The notes under the pieces are model-generated. The model was not told the origin of the DNA and did no database searches. It worked only from the letters and a program-made list of their open reading frames with translations. Of a stretch of DNA of 64,000 nucleotides, positions 1 through 8,653 are shown piece by piece (the first letter of the stretch is position 1; each line of letters starts with the position of its first letter). The DNA is from Pseudobowmanella sp964228145. GTDB taxonomy: Bacteria > Pseudomonadota > Gammaproteobacteria > Enterobacterales > Alteromonadaceae. Position numbers and translations under genes: made by a program. The stretch covers positions 26,753 through 90,752 of the forward strand of contig CAXQZJ010000071.1 in the NCBI GenBank assembly GCA_964228145.1, given 5' to 3'.

Positions 1-947
1 AACTGGGAAAAAGTAACATATTGCTGATCGGTCCAACCGGCAGTGGTAAGACCCTTTTGGCTGAAACACTGGCGCGCCTACTTGATGTCCCCTTTACCAT
101 GGCTGACGCAACAACGCTAACAGAAGCCGGATATGTGGGTGAAGATGTCGAAAATATCATCCAGAAGCTGCTGCAAAAATGTGACTACGATGTGGAAAAA
201 GCACAACGTGGCATAGTGTACATTGATGAAATTGATAAAATCTCACGCAAATCGGACAACCCATCAATTACCCGTGACGTATCGGGTGAAGGTGTTCAGC
301 AAGCGTTGCTGAAATTGATTGAAGGCACCGTTGCTTCAGTGCCGCCACAAGGTGGCCGAAAGCATCCGCAGCAAGAATTTCTGCAAGTAGACACGAGCAA
401 AATTTTGTTTATTTGCGGTGGGGCGTTTGCCGGGCTGGATAAGGTGATTGAACAGCGTGCGGTAACCGGAACCGGGATTGGTTTTGGTGCTGAAGTTAAG
501 AGCAAGAGTGATAAGGCGACGTTATCGCACTTATTCCAGCAGGTTGAACCTGAGGACTTAGTCAAATACGGGTTGATTCCTGAGTTTATCGGCCGCCTAC
601 CTGTGGTAGCTACTCTTGAAGAATTGAATGAAGAGGCCTTGATTCAGATTCTTCGTGAGCCGAAAAACGCCATTACCAAGCAATATGCCGCACTGTTCTC
701 AATGGAAGATGTTGAACTGGAGTTCCGAGAAGATGCACTACTGGCTATTGCTGCTAAAGCGATGGCACGCAAGACAGGCGCTCGGGGATTACGTTCCATC
801 GTCGAAGCTGTGTTGCTGGATACCATGTATGATTTGCCGTCATTACAAGATGTCTGCAAAGTGGTAATCGATGAAACAGTGATAAAGGGTGAGTCAAAGC
901 CTATTCTGATTTATGAAAATCAGGATAAAAAAGCCGCTTCGGAATAA
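1..947 (+). CDS. clpX: ClpX, ATP-dependent unfoldase subunit of ClpXP (5' end missing)
   Basis: This AAA+ unfoldase feeds tagged proteins to the ClpP protease in the cytoplasm. The window opens inside the gene, with reading frame starting at base 3, so the N-terminal zinc-binding domain lies outside. Walker A GPTGSGKT is at 30-53, the GYVGED pore loop near 132, and Walker B with YIDEID near 216. The ClpP-docking IGF loop (TGTGIGFGAE) is at about 470-490, and the sensor region MARKTGARGL lies in the C-terminal third. The protein matches enterobacterial ClpX almost residue for residue as I recall it. It is followed by an intrinsic terminator and then lon, the classical clpX-lon order. The apparent TTG start at 21 is not real, because the coding frame continues upstream. 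Confidence 0.98.
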   Translation, partial: LGKSNILLIGPTGSGKTLLAETLARLLDVPFTMADATTLTEAGYVGEDVENIIQKLLQKCDYDVEKAQRGIVYIDEIDKISRKSDNPSITRDVSGEGVQQALLKLIEGTVASVPPQGGRKHPQQEFLQVDTSKILFICGGAFAGLDKVIEQRAVTGTGIGFGAEVKSKSDKATLSHLFQQVEPEDLVKYGLIPEFIGRLPVVATLEELNEEALIQILREPKNAITKQYAALFSMEDVELEFREDALLAIAAKAMARKTGARGLRSIVEAVLLDTMYDLPSLQDVCKVVIDETVIKGESKPILIYENQDKKAASE

Positions 948-960
948 ACTGACAATGAGA

Positions 961-987
961 AAAAAGGGCCTGACCAGGCCCTTTTTT
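961..987 (+). terminator. Intrinsic terminator after clpX
   Basis: A GGGCCTG stem with a two-base loop and its CAGGCCC partner is flanked by five A on the left and six T on the right. It ends the clp transcript and separates it from the lon promoter. The A/T flanks could make it bidirectional, but no leftward gene needs it. Confidence 0.9.
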
Positions 988-1039
988 GATCCTGATGCTG
1001 TTGTAAGCAGGACAAATTAGCATTTACTTGTCAGGTTAA

Positions 1040-1066
1040 TTGATCTTTTCATCTTTAACCCCATAT
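1040..1066 (+). promoter_or_regulatory. Sigma-32-like heat-shock promoter of lon
   Basis: CCCCATAT at 1059-1066 matches the sigma-32 -10 element (CCCCATNT). The same octamer occurs at the heat-shock promoter of E. coli lon as I recall it. TTGATC at 1040-1045, 13 bases upstream, is a weaker match to the -35 element (CTTGAA). The site lies about 50 bases before the lon start codon. Confidence 0.65.
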
Positions 1067-1116
1067 GATGAGAAAGTCTGACGCAAAGTCATCTAACAGT
1101 TTTTAAGAGAGAAAGC

Positions 1117-3465
1117 ATGAGCGAAAGCCAAGTCGACACTATCGACATGCCGGTACTGGCACTGCGGGATGTGGTTGTTTATCCCCACATGGTGATTCCT
1201 TTATTTGTTGGTCGTGAGAAGTCAATTCGATGCCTTGAAGCGGCAATGGACAATGACAAGCAAATTTTTTTAGTAGCGCAAAAGGATGCTGCGGTTGATG
1301 AACCCGAGGCCGATGACCTGTATCCGATTGGTACTGTTGCGACGATTTTACAATTGCTCAAGCTACCTGATGGAACGGTAAAAGTTCTGGTTGAAGGGAA
1401 TAAGCGTGGTGCGATGGCGGAATTTCGCAATAGCGAAGAGTATTTCTCTGCAACAATCAATGTTATGTCAGAAGCTGATGTTGCTGAAGAAGAGCAAGAG
1501 GTGCTAATTCGTTCCGCGATTTCGCAATTCGAAGGCTACGTTAAGCTCAACAAAAAAATTCCGCCGGAGGTGCTGACCTCACTCAACGGTATTGACGACG
1601 TCGCTCGTTTGGCTGACACCATGGCTGCCCATATGCCCCTGAAGTTGGCTGAAAAACAACGGGTATTGGAAATGCCTGACGTGAACGAGCGTATCGAATA
1701 CCTGATGGCACTGATGGAAGGTGAAATCGATGTGCTACAGGTAGAAAAGCGCATTCGTTCACGGGTAAAGAAGCAGATGGAGCGCAGTCAGCGCGAGTAT
1801 TATCTGAATGAACAAATGAAAGCCATTCAGAAAGAGCTCGGAGAGCTGGATGACGCCCCCGATGAATTTGAGGCCTTGGCGAAAAAGATTGAAGACGCCA
1901 AGATGACCGCAGATGCCAAACAAAAAGCCACTACCGAGCTACAGAAGTTGAAAATGATGTCACCAATGTCGGCAGAAGCGACGGTGGTGCGTAGTTATAT
2001 CGATTGGCTGGTGAATGTGCCTTGGTTTAAGCGCAGCAAAGTTAAAAAAGACTTGGCGATTGCTGAAGATGTGTTGAACGCAGACCATCATGGTTTGGAA
2101 AAGGTCAAAGAGCGTATTCTGGAATATCTGGCTGTCCAACAGCGGGTTAAAAAGCTTAAAGGACCTATTTTGTGCCTGGTTGGTCCCCCAGGTGTGGGGA
2201 AAACCTCATTAGGGCAATCTATCGCTAAGGCCACCGGACGCAAATATGTTCGCATGGCGCTTGGTGGCGTGCGGGATGAGGCCGAAATTCGTGGCCATCG
2301 CCGTACTTACATTGGCTCTATGCCTGGTAAACTGATTCAGAAGATGGCCAAGGTTGAAGTCAAGAATCCGCTTTTCCTACTCGATGAAATCGACAAGATG
2401 TCATCGGATATGCGCGGCGATCCATCATCAGCGTTATTGGAAGTACTAGATCCAGAACAGAACAGTACCTTCAGTGACCACTATCTAGAAGTGGATTACG
2501 ACCTCTCCGATGTCATGTTTGTCGCAACCTCTAATAGTATGGACATTCCGGGTCCTTTGTTAGATCGCATGGAAGTCATTCGTTTATCCGGTTATACCGA
2601 AGATGAAAAACTCAATATCGCCACTGAGCATTTGATCACCAAGCAGATGGAACGCAATGGCTTGAAGCAGTCTGAACTGAAAATCGAAGAGTCTGCGATT
2701 ATCGGTATGATTCGTTACTATACCCGCGAAGCGGGAGTTCGGGGCTTGGAGCGTGAAATCAGTAAAGTATGTCGTAAAGCAGTGAAGAAAATCCTGTTGA
2801 ACAAGTCGGTAAAACAAGTCACCGTAAATCAGGATAACCTTTCTGAGTTTTTGGGTGTGCAACGTTTCGACTACGGCAAAGCAGACAAAAATAACCAAAT
2901 TGGGCAGGTTACAGGTTTAGCTTGGACTCAGGTGGGGGGGGATCTACTCACCATCGAAACCACTTCAGTACCGGGTAAAGGCAAAACTACCTTCACCGGC
3001 TCTTTGGGTGATGTCATGCAGGAGTCAATCAAAACAGCCATGACGGTGGTTCGGAGTCGCGCGGATATGCTGCGGATTAATCCGGATTTTTACGAGAAGC
3101 GCGATATCCACGTGCATGTTCCTGAGGGTGCAACGCCCAAAGATGGCCCCAGTGCCGGTATTGCAATGTGTACGGCATTGGTCTCTAGTTTGACAGGTAA
3201 CCCAGTACGGTGTGATGTGGCAATGACCGGAGAAATCACCTTACGGGGCGAAGTATTGCAGATCGGTGGTTTAAAAGAAAAGCTACTTGCTGCGCACCGC
3301 GGAGGCATTACCACTGTCGTTATTCCTAAAGAAAACGAGCGTGATTTGGAAGAAATTCCGGACAATGTGAAGCAAGACCTTACTATCCATGCGGTACAAT
3401 GGATTGACGATGTTCTTGCTGTAGCGTTGGAAAATGACCCGCGCGGATTCACTCCAGTAGGATAA
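1117..3465 (+). CDS. lon: Lon, ATP-dependent serine protease
   Basis: Lon is a cytoplasmic AAA+ protease that removes damaged proteins and short-lived regulators. At 782 residues it is two shorter than E. coli Lon (784). An N-terminal substrate-binding LON domain covers about residues 10-200, followed by a coiled-coil stretch (about 200-300). Walker A GPPGVGKT is at 356-363 and Walker B LLDEID around 420. The catalytic dyad is Ser679 (in KDGPSAG) and Lys722 (in GGLKEKLLAA), with the same numbering as E. coli. The ATG is preceded by AGAGAGAA. The gene has its own heat-shock-like promoter and a strong terminator, so it is probably monocistronic. Confidence 0.99.
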   Translation: MSESQVDTIDMPVLALRDVVVYPHMVIPLFVGREKSIRCLEAAMDNDKQIFLVAQKDAAVDEPEADDLYPIGTVATILQLLKLPDGTVKVLVEGNKRGAMAEFRNSEEYFSATINVMSEADVAEEEQEVLIRSAISQFEGYVKLNKKIPPEVLTSLNGIDDVARLADTMAAHMPLKLAEKQRVLEMPDVNERIEYLMALMEGEIDVLQVEKRIRSRVKKQMERSQREYYLNEQMKAIQKELGELDDAPDEFEALAKKIEDAKMTADAKQKATTELQKLKMMSPMSAEATVVRSYIDWLVNVPWFKRSKVKKDLAIAEDVLNADHHGLEKVKERILEYLAVQQRVKKLKGPILCLVGPPGVGKTSLGQSIAKATGRKYVRMALGGVRDEAEIRGHRRTYIGSMPGKLIQKMAKVEVKNPLFLLDEIDKMSSDMRGDPSSALLEVLDPEQNSTFSDHYLEVDYDLSDVMFVATSNSMDIPGPLLDRMEVIRLSGYTEDEKLNIATEHLITKQMERNGLKQSELKIEESAIIGMIRYYTREAGVRGLEREISKVCRKAVKKILLNKSVKQVTVNQDNLSEFLGVQRFDYGKADKNNQIGQVTGLAWTQVGGDLLTIETTSVPGKGKTTFTGSLGDVMQESIKTAMTVVRSRADMLRINPDFYEKRDIHVHVPEGATPKDGPSAGIAMCTALVSSLTGNPVRCDVAMTGEITLRGEVLQIGGLKEKLLAAHRGGITTVVIPKENERDLEEIPDNVKQDLTIHAVQWIDDVLAVALENDPRGFTPVG

Positions 3466-3474
3466 AAACTTGCG

Positions 3475-3502
3475 AAAAAGGGCCAAAAAGGCCCTTTTTT
3501 TT
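3475..3502 (+). terminator. Intrinsic terminator after lon
   Basis: AAAAAGGGCC, a five-A loop and GGCCC are followed by eight T, starting ten bases after the lon stop codon. Confidence 0.92.
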
Positions 3503-3555
3503 ACATTTTTTTCATTTTTAGGGCTTTACCCAGATAAAAGTTGTGGTAGCCTAGG

Positions 3556-3611
3556 ATTCAGTTTCGCCACAGGCCTTGTCGCAAAAGGGATAGCGGCGAT
3601 TCAAACTGAAT
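3556..3611 (+). repeat. Long inverted repeat in the lon-hupB spacer
   Basis: ATTCAGTTTCGCC (3556-3568) is mirrored by GGCG-ATTC-AAACTGAAT (3595-3611), where ATTC would bulge out. It forms a 13-base-pair stem about 100 bases before the hupB start codon. An alternative pairing, CCTTGT (about 3574-3579) with ACAAGG (3613-3618), is incompatible with the full stem. It is not a terminator, since no T-run follows. It could be a structured leader of the hupB mRNA or a small RNA; neither can be shown from sequence alone. Confidence 0.5.
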
Positions 3612-3711
3612 AACAAGGGTTGCTAGGGTGTAAAGTTGCACCTCGACCTGTTAACCAAAAATTGGTCAAATGGACCAAAGCAATATAATAACAATTGAAG
3701 GGGATGATATT

Positions 3712-3984
3712 GTGAACAAGTCTCAATTAATCGACAAAATCGCTGCTGGTGCTGACATTTCTAAAGCGTCTGCTGGTCGTGCACTGGATGCCATGACTGA
3801 CGCAATCACTGAAGCGCTTAAAGCAGGCGAGCAAGTTGCTCTGGTAGGTTTCGGTACGTTCAGCGTACGTGAGCGTGCTGCACGTAGTGGCCGTAACCCT
3901 CAAACTGGTGCGACTATCGAGATCGCAGCAGCTAAAGTACCTTCTTTTAAAGCAGGTAAAGCGCTGAAAGACGCTTGTAACTAA
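3712..3984 (+). CDS. hupB: HU-beta, nucleoid-associated DNA-binding protein
   Basis: HU is a small histone-like protein that binds and bends DNA without sequence specificity and compacts the nucleoid. I place the start at the GTG at 3712, preceded by AAGGGGATG. This gives exactly 90 residues beginning (M)NKSQLIDKIA, the length and N-terminus of E. coli HupB. An ATG at 3670 would add 14 unconserved residues. The DNA-intercalating arm carries GRNPQTG with its proline, and the C-terminus is the usual KVPSFKAGKALKD. It stands alone between two terminators, downstream of lon as in enterobacteria, with a long structured leader. Confidence 0.97.
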   Translation: MNKSQLIDKIAAGADISKASAGRALDAMTDAITEALKAGEQVALVGFGTFSVRERAARSGRNPQTGATIEIAAAKVPSFKAGKALKDACN

Positions 3985-4000
3985 GTCGATTTAAGACATG

Positions 4001-4031
4001 AAAAAAGGCGATGCTTAGTCATCGCCTTTTT
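4001..4031 (+). terminator. Intrinsic terminator after hupB
   Basis: AAAAAAGGCGATG, a short loop, then CATCGCCTTTTTG, starting 16 bases after the hupB stop. Confidence 0.9.
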
Positions 4032-4177
4032 GTTTGCAAAAACGCAGTTGCCGTTAAGCAAATTCTGTTGGGCCTGATTCTCACCACGTTTAATAAAAAA
4101 CACCATTCACGTTGGCATTCTGGGTTATAATCCCGACAGTTTTACCCCTATTGGTTTGATCTGGAGTTTGAAACCAC

Positions 4178-6022
4178 ATGTTAGAAAAAATTCGCGAAGA
4201 ATCGCAAGGCTTTTGGGCCAAAGTGATCCTTGGATTGGTCATCATTACTTTCGCACTGGCCGGTGTCGGTAGTTACTTGAATGAACAGGGTGATCAGCCA
4301 GCTGCAGAGGTGAATGGAGAGCAGATTAGCAGCGCACAGTTAGAAGCTCGTTACCAACAACTTTTAGAAGCTTACGGTGAAGGTATTACCCGTGCGCAGG
4401 TTTTAGAGCAAATGATTTCTGAATTACTGCTTGACCAGGCTGCGGCTGAAATGGGTCTGCGCATCGGTGAGCAGCAAATTAATCAGCGTATCGTTGCGAC
4501 TGAAGAGTTCCAGATCGATGGTCAGTTCGATAATCAACGCTACAATGACATGTTACGCCTTAATGGCCGCACACCTGCTGAATACAAGAGTGCATTACGC
4601 GTTGAAATGACACGCCAGCAATTGATTGAAGCGATTACCGGCAGTGAATTTGCACTGGAAAGTGAAGTTCAACAGTTACTTATGTTGCAACAGCAAGTGC
4701 GCGATTTACGGGTGGCAACAGTTAGCGCAGCCAATTTCGCGGACCAAGTTGAAATCACTGAGCAAGATATTGAGTCATATTACCAAGCGAACTTGGCTAA
4801 CTATGATACCCAAGAGAAAGTCAGCGTAAATTATATTCAATTTGGTTTACAGGACTTGGTTGAGGGCATTGACGTTTCTGACGCCGAGGTAGAAGAATAT
4901 TTTGCTGCTAATCAACAGCGTTATATCAGCGAACCGACTCGCACAGTGGCGCATATCATGGTCGAGTTCAAAGATGATAAAGCGGCGGCGCAGGCTGAGA
5001 TCGAGTCGATTAAAGCTGAGCTGGATGGCGGTGCAGATTTCGCAGCGCTTGCTGCTTCTCGCTCTGAAGACTCCTTTAGTAAAGATGAGGGCGGTGCTCT
5101 GCCGGAATTCGGCAAAGGCGATCAAGAGCCTGCGTTTGAACAGGCTGCATTTGAGTTGACCGAAGTCGGTCAGGTATCAGACATTGTTGAGACTGAGTTT
5201 GGCTTTCATCTTATTAAACTGTTAGACGCGCAATTAGAGCAAGCAGCGCAATTAGCTGATGTACGCGATGCAATTGAGTCAGAAATTAAGCGTGAGAAAG
5301 CAATAAACGAACTGTTCGAAGTTAAAGAACAAGTCGCGCAGCTAGCGTTTGAAATGCCAGACCACTTAGATGAGGTGGCCGCATTATTAGATAAAGAAGT
5401 ATCAACCTCAGATGCCTTCAACCGTCAGCAAGCGCCAGCGCCATTTTCCGCTAATGCTGTACAGCAAGTCTTGTTCAGCCCTGAGTTAATCGAAGATCGG
5501 GTAAACAGCGATGTTCTCGAAGTGGCAGAAAACCAATATTTGGTTATGCGTATAGCGGAGTATGAGCCGGTCCGCACCAAAACTCTTGATGAGGTGGCAG
5601 AAGGTATTCGTGAGCAGCTACAGGTAGAAAAAGCGCAAGCATTAGCCTCTGAATGGGCAAGTCAGGTTGTGACGGCGCTGGAATCTGAGCAAGACGTCGA
5701 TACCCTGTTGGCAGAGCAGGGTGTTGAGTGGCAAAACGTTGAGAGTGCCGGTCGTTTTGGTGGTGAACTGGATGGTCAGGTTTCACAGCAAGCGTTTAAA
5801 CTAGGTACAGAGACAGGCTCCAACGCCGCCGTGGTTGAGAAATTTAACGGTGATGTGGCTATCGTTCAGGTACTGGCTGTGAAACAAGGCGAACAAGCGC
5901 CGGCTGAGTCGGTGGCCCTGATGCAACGTCAGTTACAAAACGCCAATGCGCAGCAAACGTTAGTCAATTATATTGCTGCTTTACGTGCACAAGCCGATAT
6001 TGAGCGTTACTCAACGTTATAA
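4178..6022 (+). CDS. ppiD: PpiD, membrane-anchored periplasmic folding factor (SurA/parvulin-like)
   Basis: PpiD is an inner-membrane chaperone sited at the Sec translocon exit, where it helps newly secreted proteins fold in the periplasm. It has 614 residues (E. coli PpiD 623). A short cytoplasmic N-terminus MLEKIREESQG precedes one transmembrane helix (about residues 13-33). A SurA-N-like region follows, then a parvulin-type domain at about 245-350 (ARTVAHIMVEF... to EFGFHLIKLLD), and a C-terminal chaperone region. It has its own spacer after hupB and ends in a terminator. In enterobacteria ppiD also directly follows hupB. Confidence 0.95.
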   Translation: MLEKIREESQGFWAKVILGLVIITFALAGVGSYLNEQGDQPAAEVNGEQISSAQLEARYQQLLEAYGEGITRAQVLEQMISELLLDQAAAEMGLRIGEQQINQRIVATEEFQIDGQFDNQRYNDMLRLNGRTPAEYKSALRVEMTRQQLIEAITGSEFALESEVQQLLMLQQQVRDLRVATVSAANFADQVEITEQDIESYYQANLANYDTQEKVSVNYIQFGLQDLVEGIDVSDAEVEEYFAANQQRYISEPTRTVAHIMVEFKDDKAAAQAEIESIKAELDGGADFAALAASRSEDSFSKDEGGALPEFGKGDQEPAFEQAAFELTEVGQVSDIVETEFGFHLIKLLDAQLEQAAQLADVRDAIESEIKREKAINELFEVKEQVAQLAFEMPDHLDEVAALLDKEVSTSDAFNRQQAPAPFSANAVQQVLFSPELIEDRVNSDVLEVAENQYLVMRIAEYEPVRTKTLDEVAEGIREQLQVEKAQALASEWASQVVTALESEQDVDTLLAEQGVEWQNVESAGRFGGELDGQVSQQAFKLGTETGSNAAVVEKFNGDVAIVQVLAVKQGEQAPAESVALMQRQLQNANAQQTLVNYIAALRAQADIERYSTL

Positions 6023-6036
6023 GTTTGGTAGTGACG

Positions 6037-6064
6037 AAAAAAGCCGCTTAGAGCGGCTTTTTTT
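6037..6064 (+). terminator. Intrinsic terminator after ppiD
   Basis: AAAAAAGCCGCT, a TAG-type tight loop and AGCGGC are followed by seven T, 14 bases after the ppiD stop. Confidence 0.92.
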
Positions 6065-6156
6065 ATGCTTGCTGGTTTCTAACATGTTGTTTTTAAGGTT
6101 GAAACTCATTAACGGCAATGTCATTGTGTTGGTCAAAAATGTCTTAAGGAATTTGT

Positions 6157-6876
6157 ATGGACTTTTCGCAAACAATGGCTTCGCGACGCAGTATTCGTTC
6201 ATTTCAACAAAAGGACGTTGATGACGCCGTGCTCAACGCGCTCCTGAATGAAGCGTTAGAGTCGCCTTCCAGCTCCAATAGCCAACCTTATAAAATTGCC
6301 ATAGCGCAAGGCGAGAAAGCGCGGGTGTTAGGTCAGGCGCTACTGGCGAAATATCAGCAGGCCAATATGCTCAGTAAACAATCCCTGTGGCATAAATTAA
6401 TTGCAGCAATAAAAGGCGGGGTGTTGCCTGACGGCGACTTTAAAACAATCCTTGGCAAATATCCGGGCGAATTTCAGCAACGACGAGTGGATACCGGAAA
6501 AGGCTTGTATAAGGTGCTGGGTATCGAGCGTCATGATAAAAAGGCCCGTGACGAGCAAATGGCAAAGAACTTCTATTTTTATGATGCGCCAGTAGCGATG
6601 TTCTTTTTTATTCATCCAGGCATGACACATACCGCATTGGTAGACTTAGGTATTTTTATGCAGTCTTTGATGTTAGGTGCAACTGCCAGGGGGCTGGGAA
6701 CTTGTGCTGAGGGTGCGCTGGGCATGTGGCGATCCCCGCTGGAGCAACACTTTGATATCCCCTCAGAGTACAAACTGGTGTGTGGGCTGGCGTTAGGCTA
6801 TCCCGATAATCATCCTGTCAATCAATTCAGACCTGAAAAAATGTCACTGGATTCACTACTTATAAACCAGAAATAA
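6157..6876 (+). CDS. Nitroreductase-family FMN oxidoreductase
   Basis: A 239-residue protein of the nitroreductase fold, a family of FMN enzymes that use NAD(P)H to reduce nitro-aromatics, quinones or other acceptors. The N-terminus has the family FMN-phosphate motif RRSIRSF (about residues 10-16) and SPSSSNSQPY (about 36-45). The C-terminal half carries GATARGLGTCAEGAL, the usual flavin-contacting stretch. The ATG follows AAGGAATTTGT. It is a single gene, convergent with sapF (stop codons five bases apart). The natural substrate cannot be read from the sequence, and membership of a specific subfamily (NfsB, BluB) is not supported. Confidence 0.85.
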   Translation: MDFSQTMASRRSIRSFQQKDVDDAVLNALLNEALESPSSSNSQPYKIAIAQGEKARVLGQALLAKYQQANMLSKQSLWHKLIAAIKGGVLPDGDFKTILGKYPGEFQQRRVDTGKGLYKVLGIERHDKKARDEQMAKNFYFYDAPVAMFFFIHPGMTHTALVDLGIFMQSLMLGATARGLGTCAEGALGMWRSPLEQHFDIPSEYKLVCGLALGYPDNHPVNQFRPEKMSLDSLLINQK

Positions 6877-6881
6877 GTGTG

Positions 6882-7661
6882 TCACTTCTTGGTCAGGGAT
6901 TGATAGGCAGAAACAATTTTTTTGCTGTAATCAGTCTTTGGCCAGGTGAATATATCGTTGGTTTTGCCGCTTTCGATCACCTCTCCCTGGCGCATAACTA
7001 ATACGCGGTCACTAATATGGCGTACAATACCAATATTATGACTGATAAAGATAAAGCCCAAGCCAAGTTCGTCCTGTAACTTTAACAGCAGGTTGATGGT
7101 TTGTGAGCGCACTGACGGATCCAGTGCGGCAAAGGGTTCGTCTGCGACGATTACCTGAGGATTGAGTATCAATGCCCTAGCCAATGCGGCACGCTGTCTC
7201 TGACCTTCAGAGAGCATATGGCGATAATAGTGAAAATGTTCTGGCAGCAGTCCGACTTGGGTTAAGGTTTGGATGATCTTTTCCCGTCGCTCGGCTGCGG
7301 ACAACGGCGTATTAAGTTTTAAAGGTTCATCTAGCAAGGTGCCCAAAGGAATACCCGGGTTCAGGGAGCCCTGACTCTGTTGAAAGATCATTCTGACTTT
7401 TAAACAGCGTTCTTGCAGGTTGTCTGGAGCAAGCTGTTCACCATTAAGATAAATCGCTCCGCCATTTGGGGTTTCAGCACCCACCAATAATTTAGCCAAG
7501 GCTGATTTTCCAGAGCCGTTTTCACCCACTATCGCCATGGTTTCACCGTGCTGCAGTGAAAAGTTAACCGGCATCAGATTAAACACGCGAGGGGTACTGA
7601 ACCAGCCTGTTTTAGATACTTTCTTCCAGCTTAAATTTTCGACGGATAACAAGGGGGTCAT
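6882..7661 (-). CDS. sapF: SapF-like peptide ABC transporter ATPase
   Basis: ATP-binding subunit of the Sap (peptide/antimicrobial peptide) transporter at the inner face of the cytoplasmic membrane. It has 259 residues from the ATG at 7661. That ATG overlaps the sapD stop (TGATG), so I prefer it to a TTG six bases earlier. Walker A is GENGSGKSA (about residues 44-52), the ABC signature LSEGQRQRAALARAL, Walker B VIVADEPFAALD and the switch region FISHN, all intact. This makes SapF the likely catalytic partner of the degenerate SapD. It is the last gene of the pspF-sapABCDF run. Confidence 0.93.
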   Translation of the reverse strand: MTPLLSVENLSWKKVSKTGWFSTPRVFNLMPVNFSLQHGETMAIVGENGSGKSALAKLLVGAETPNGGAIYLNGEQLAPDNLQERCLKVRMIFQQSQGSLNPGIPLGTLLDEPLKLNTPLSAAERREKIIQTLTQVGLLPEHFHYYRHMLSEGQRQRAALARALILNPQVIVADEPFAALDPSVRSQTINLLLKLQDELGLGFIFISHNIGIVRHISDRVLVMRQGEVIESGKTNDIFTWPKTDYSKKIVSAYQSLTKK

Positions 7662-8653
7662 CAGCAATCCTCAAACAACGGAAAGTGGCAATTATACGAG
7701 TGGCCATGGACTTTGCGCGTTGCTGGCGCTTTAACACATTCCCGACGTGCCCTCGGACAGCGTGGACCTAAGCGACAGCCGATGGGTAAGTGCTGCAAGG
7801 TTGGAATTGTGCCCGACAAAGAGGACAACTGTGACTTGCGTGGTAAATCTTTGCGGAAACTCGGGGCGCTATCGAGTAAGGCTTTGGTATAGGGGTGAAA
7901 TGGCGTTGCACGCAACGCTTCCATCGTGCCACTTTCTACGGTTTGGCCGCAGTAAAGCACGGTCATATTGGTTGCCATTTTTGCGATCGCCAGCAGGTCG
8001 TGACTGACATACAAAATACTCAGGTTTTTGGTCTGATTTAGTTTTGTCAGCAAGCGCAAAATCTGCACTTTGGTGCTGATTTCCATGCCCATGGTTGGAT
8101 CATCGGCAATCAGCAACTCAGGTTGTGACACCAATGACATCGCGAGCATAACTTTCTGGCACACATCATCGGCAACCTGATGCGGGTAAGACTTCATGCA
8201 CTGGACGTGATCTTTGATGCCAACACGATGTAACTGACGGTTAGCGATTTCAACCCGTGATTGTTTGCGCTGCCAGAAGCTGTGTTTCGGCAGTAAGCGC
8301 GACGGCACACTTTCCAACAACTGTTCGCCCAACGTGGCGGTTGGGTCCAATGCGCCAACCGCGTTTTGAAATACCACGGCCATCTCATCGCGGATCAGGC
8401 GGCGGCGCTTTGCGGCACGCATTCCCAATAAGTCCTGGCCTTTCCAGGTCATTCTGTCTGCGGTGATTTTCCAGCGGTCAGGAATCGCGCCAACGATGGT
8501 TCTGACAATCAAACTTTTGCCGGAACCAGACTCCCCGACCAATGCGGATATTTCACCTTTTTTAAGGGACAAACTGACCTTGTCCAAGGCTTTTATTGTG
8601 CCACTGTTTGTTTCGATCTCGAGGGTCAGATTCTTGATATCAAGTAATTGCAT
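7661..8653 (-). CDS. sapD: SapD-like peptide ABC transporter ATPase with degenerate catalytic motifs
   Basis: The second ATPase of the Sap importer (330 residues). Walker A GESGSGKS is intact (about residues 39-46). The ABC signature LSGGQ is replaced by VADDVCQK, and Walker B reads LLIADDPTMGME, with Asp where the catalytic Glu normally sits. E. coli SapD, as I recall it, also has a degraded signature (LTEGECQK) but keeps ADEPT. The H-loop SHD is present. The C-terminus GCRLGPRCPRARREC, with paired cysteines, is the oligopeptide-transporter type and clearly SapD-like. The pair probably works as an asymmetric heterodimer with SapF. Start and stop overlap sapC and sapF by one base each. Confidence 0.92.
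   Translation of the reverse strand: MQLLDIKNLTLEIETNSGTIKALDKVSLSLKKGEISALVGESGSGKSLIVRTIVGAIPDRWKITADRMTWKGQDLLGMRAAKRRRLIRDEMAVVFQNAVGALDPTATLGEQLLESVPSRLLPKHSFWQRKQSRVEIANRQLHRVGIKDHVQCMKSYPHQVADDVCQKVMLAMSLVSQPELLIADDPTMGMEISTKVQILRLLTKLNQTKNLSILYVSHDLLAIAKMATNMTVLYCGQTVESGTMEALRATPFHPYTKALLDSAPSFRKDLPRKSQLSSLSGTIPTLQHLPIGCRLGPRCPRARRECVKAPATRKVHGHSYNCHFPLFEDC

Noticed and set aside
2584..3486. Open frames antisense to the lon 3' half
   Set aside because: They mirror the codon pattern of lon and have no supporting features.
3670..3711. N-terminal extension of HupB from an ATG at 3670
   Set aside because: The added residues are not part of the family, and the GTG at 3712 has a good ribosome binding site.
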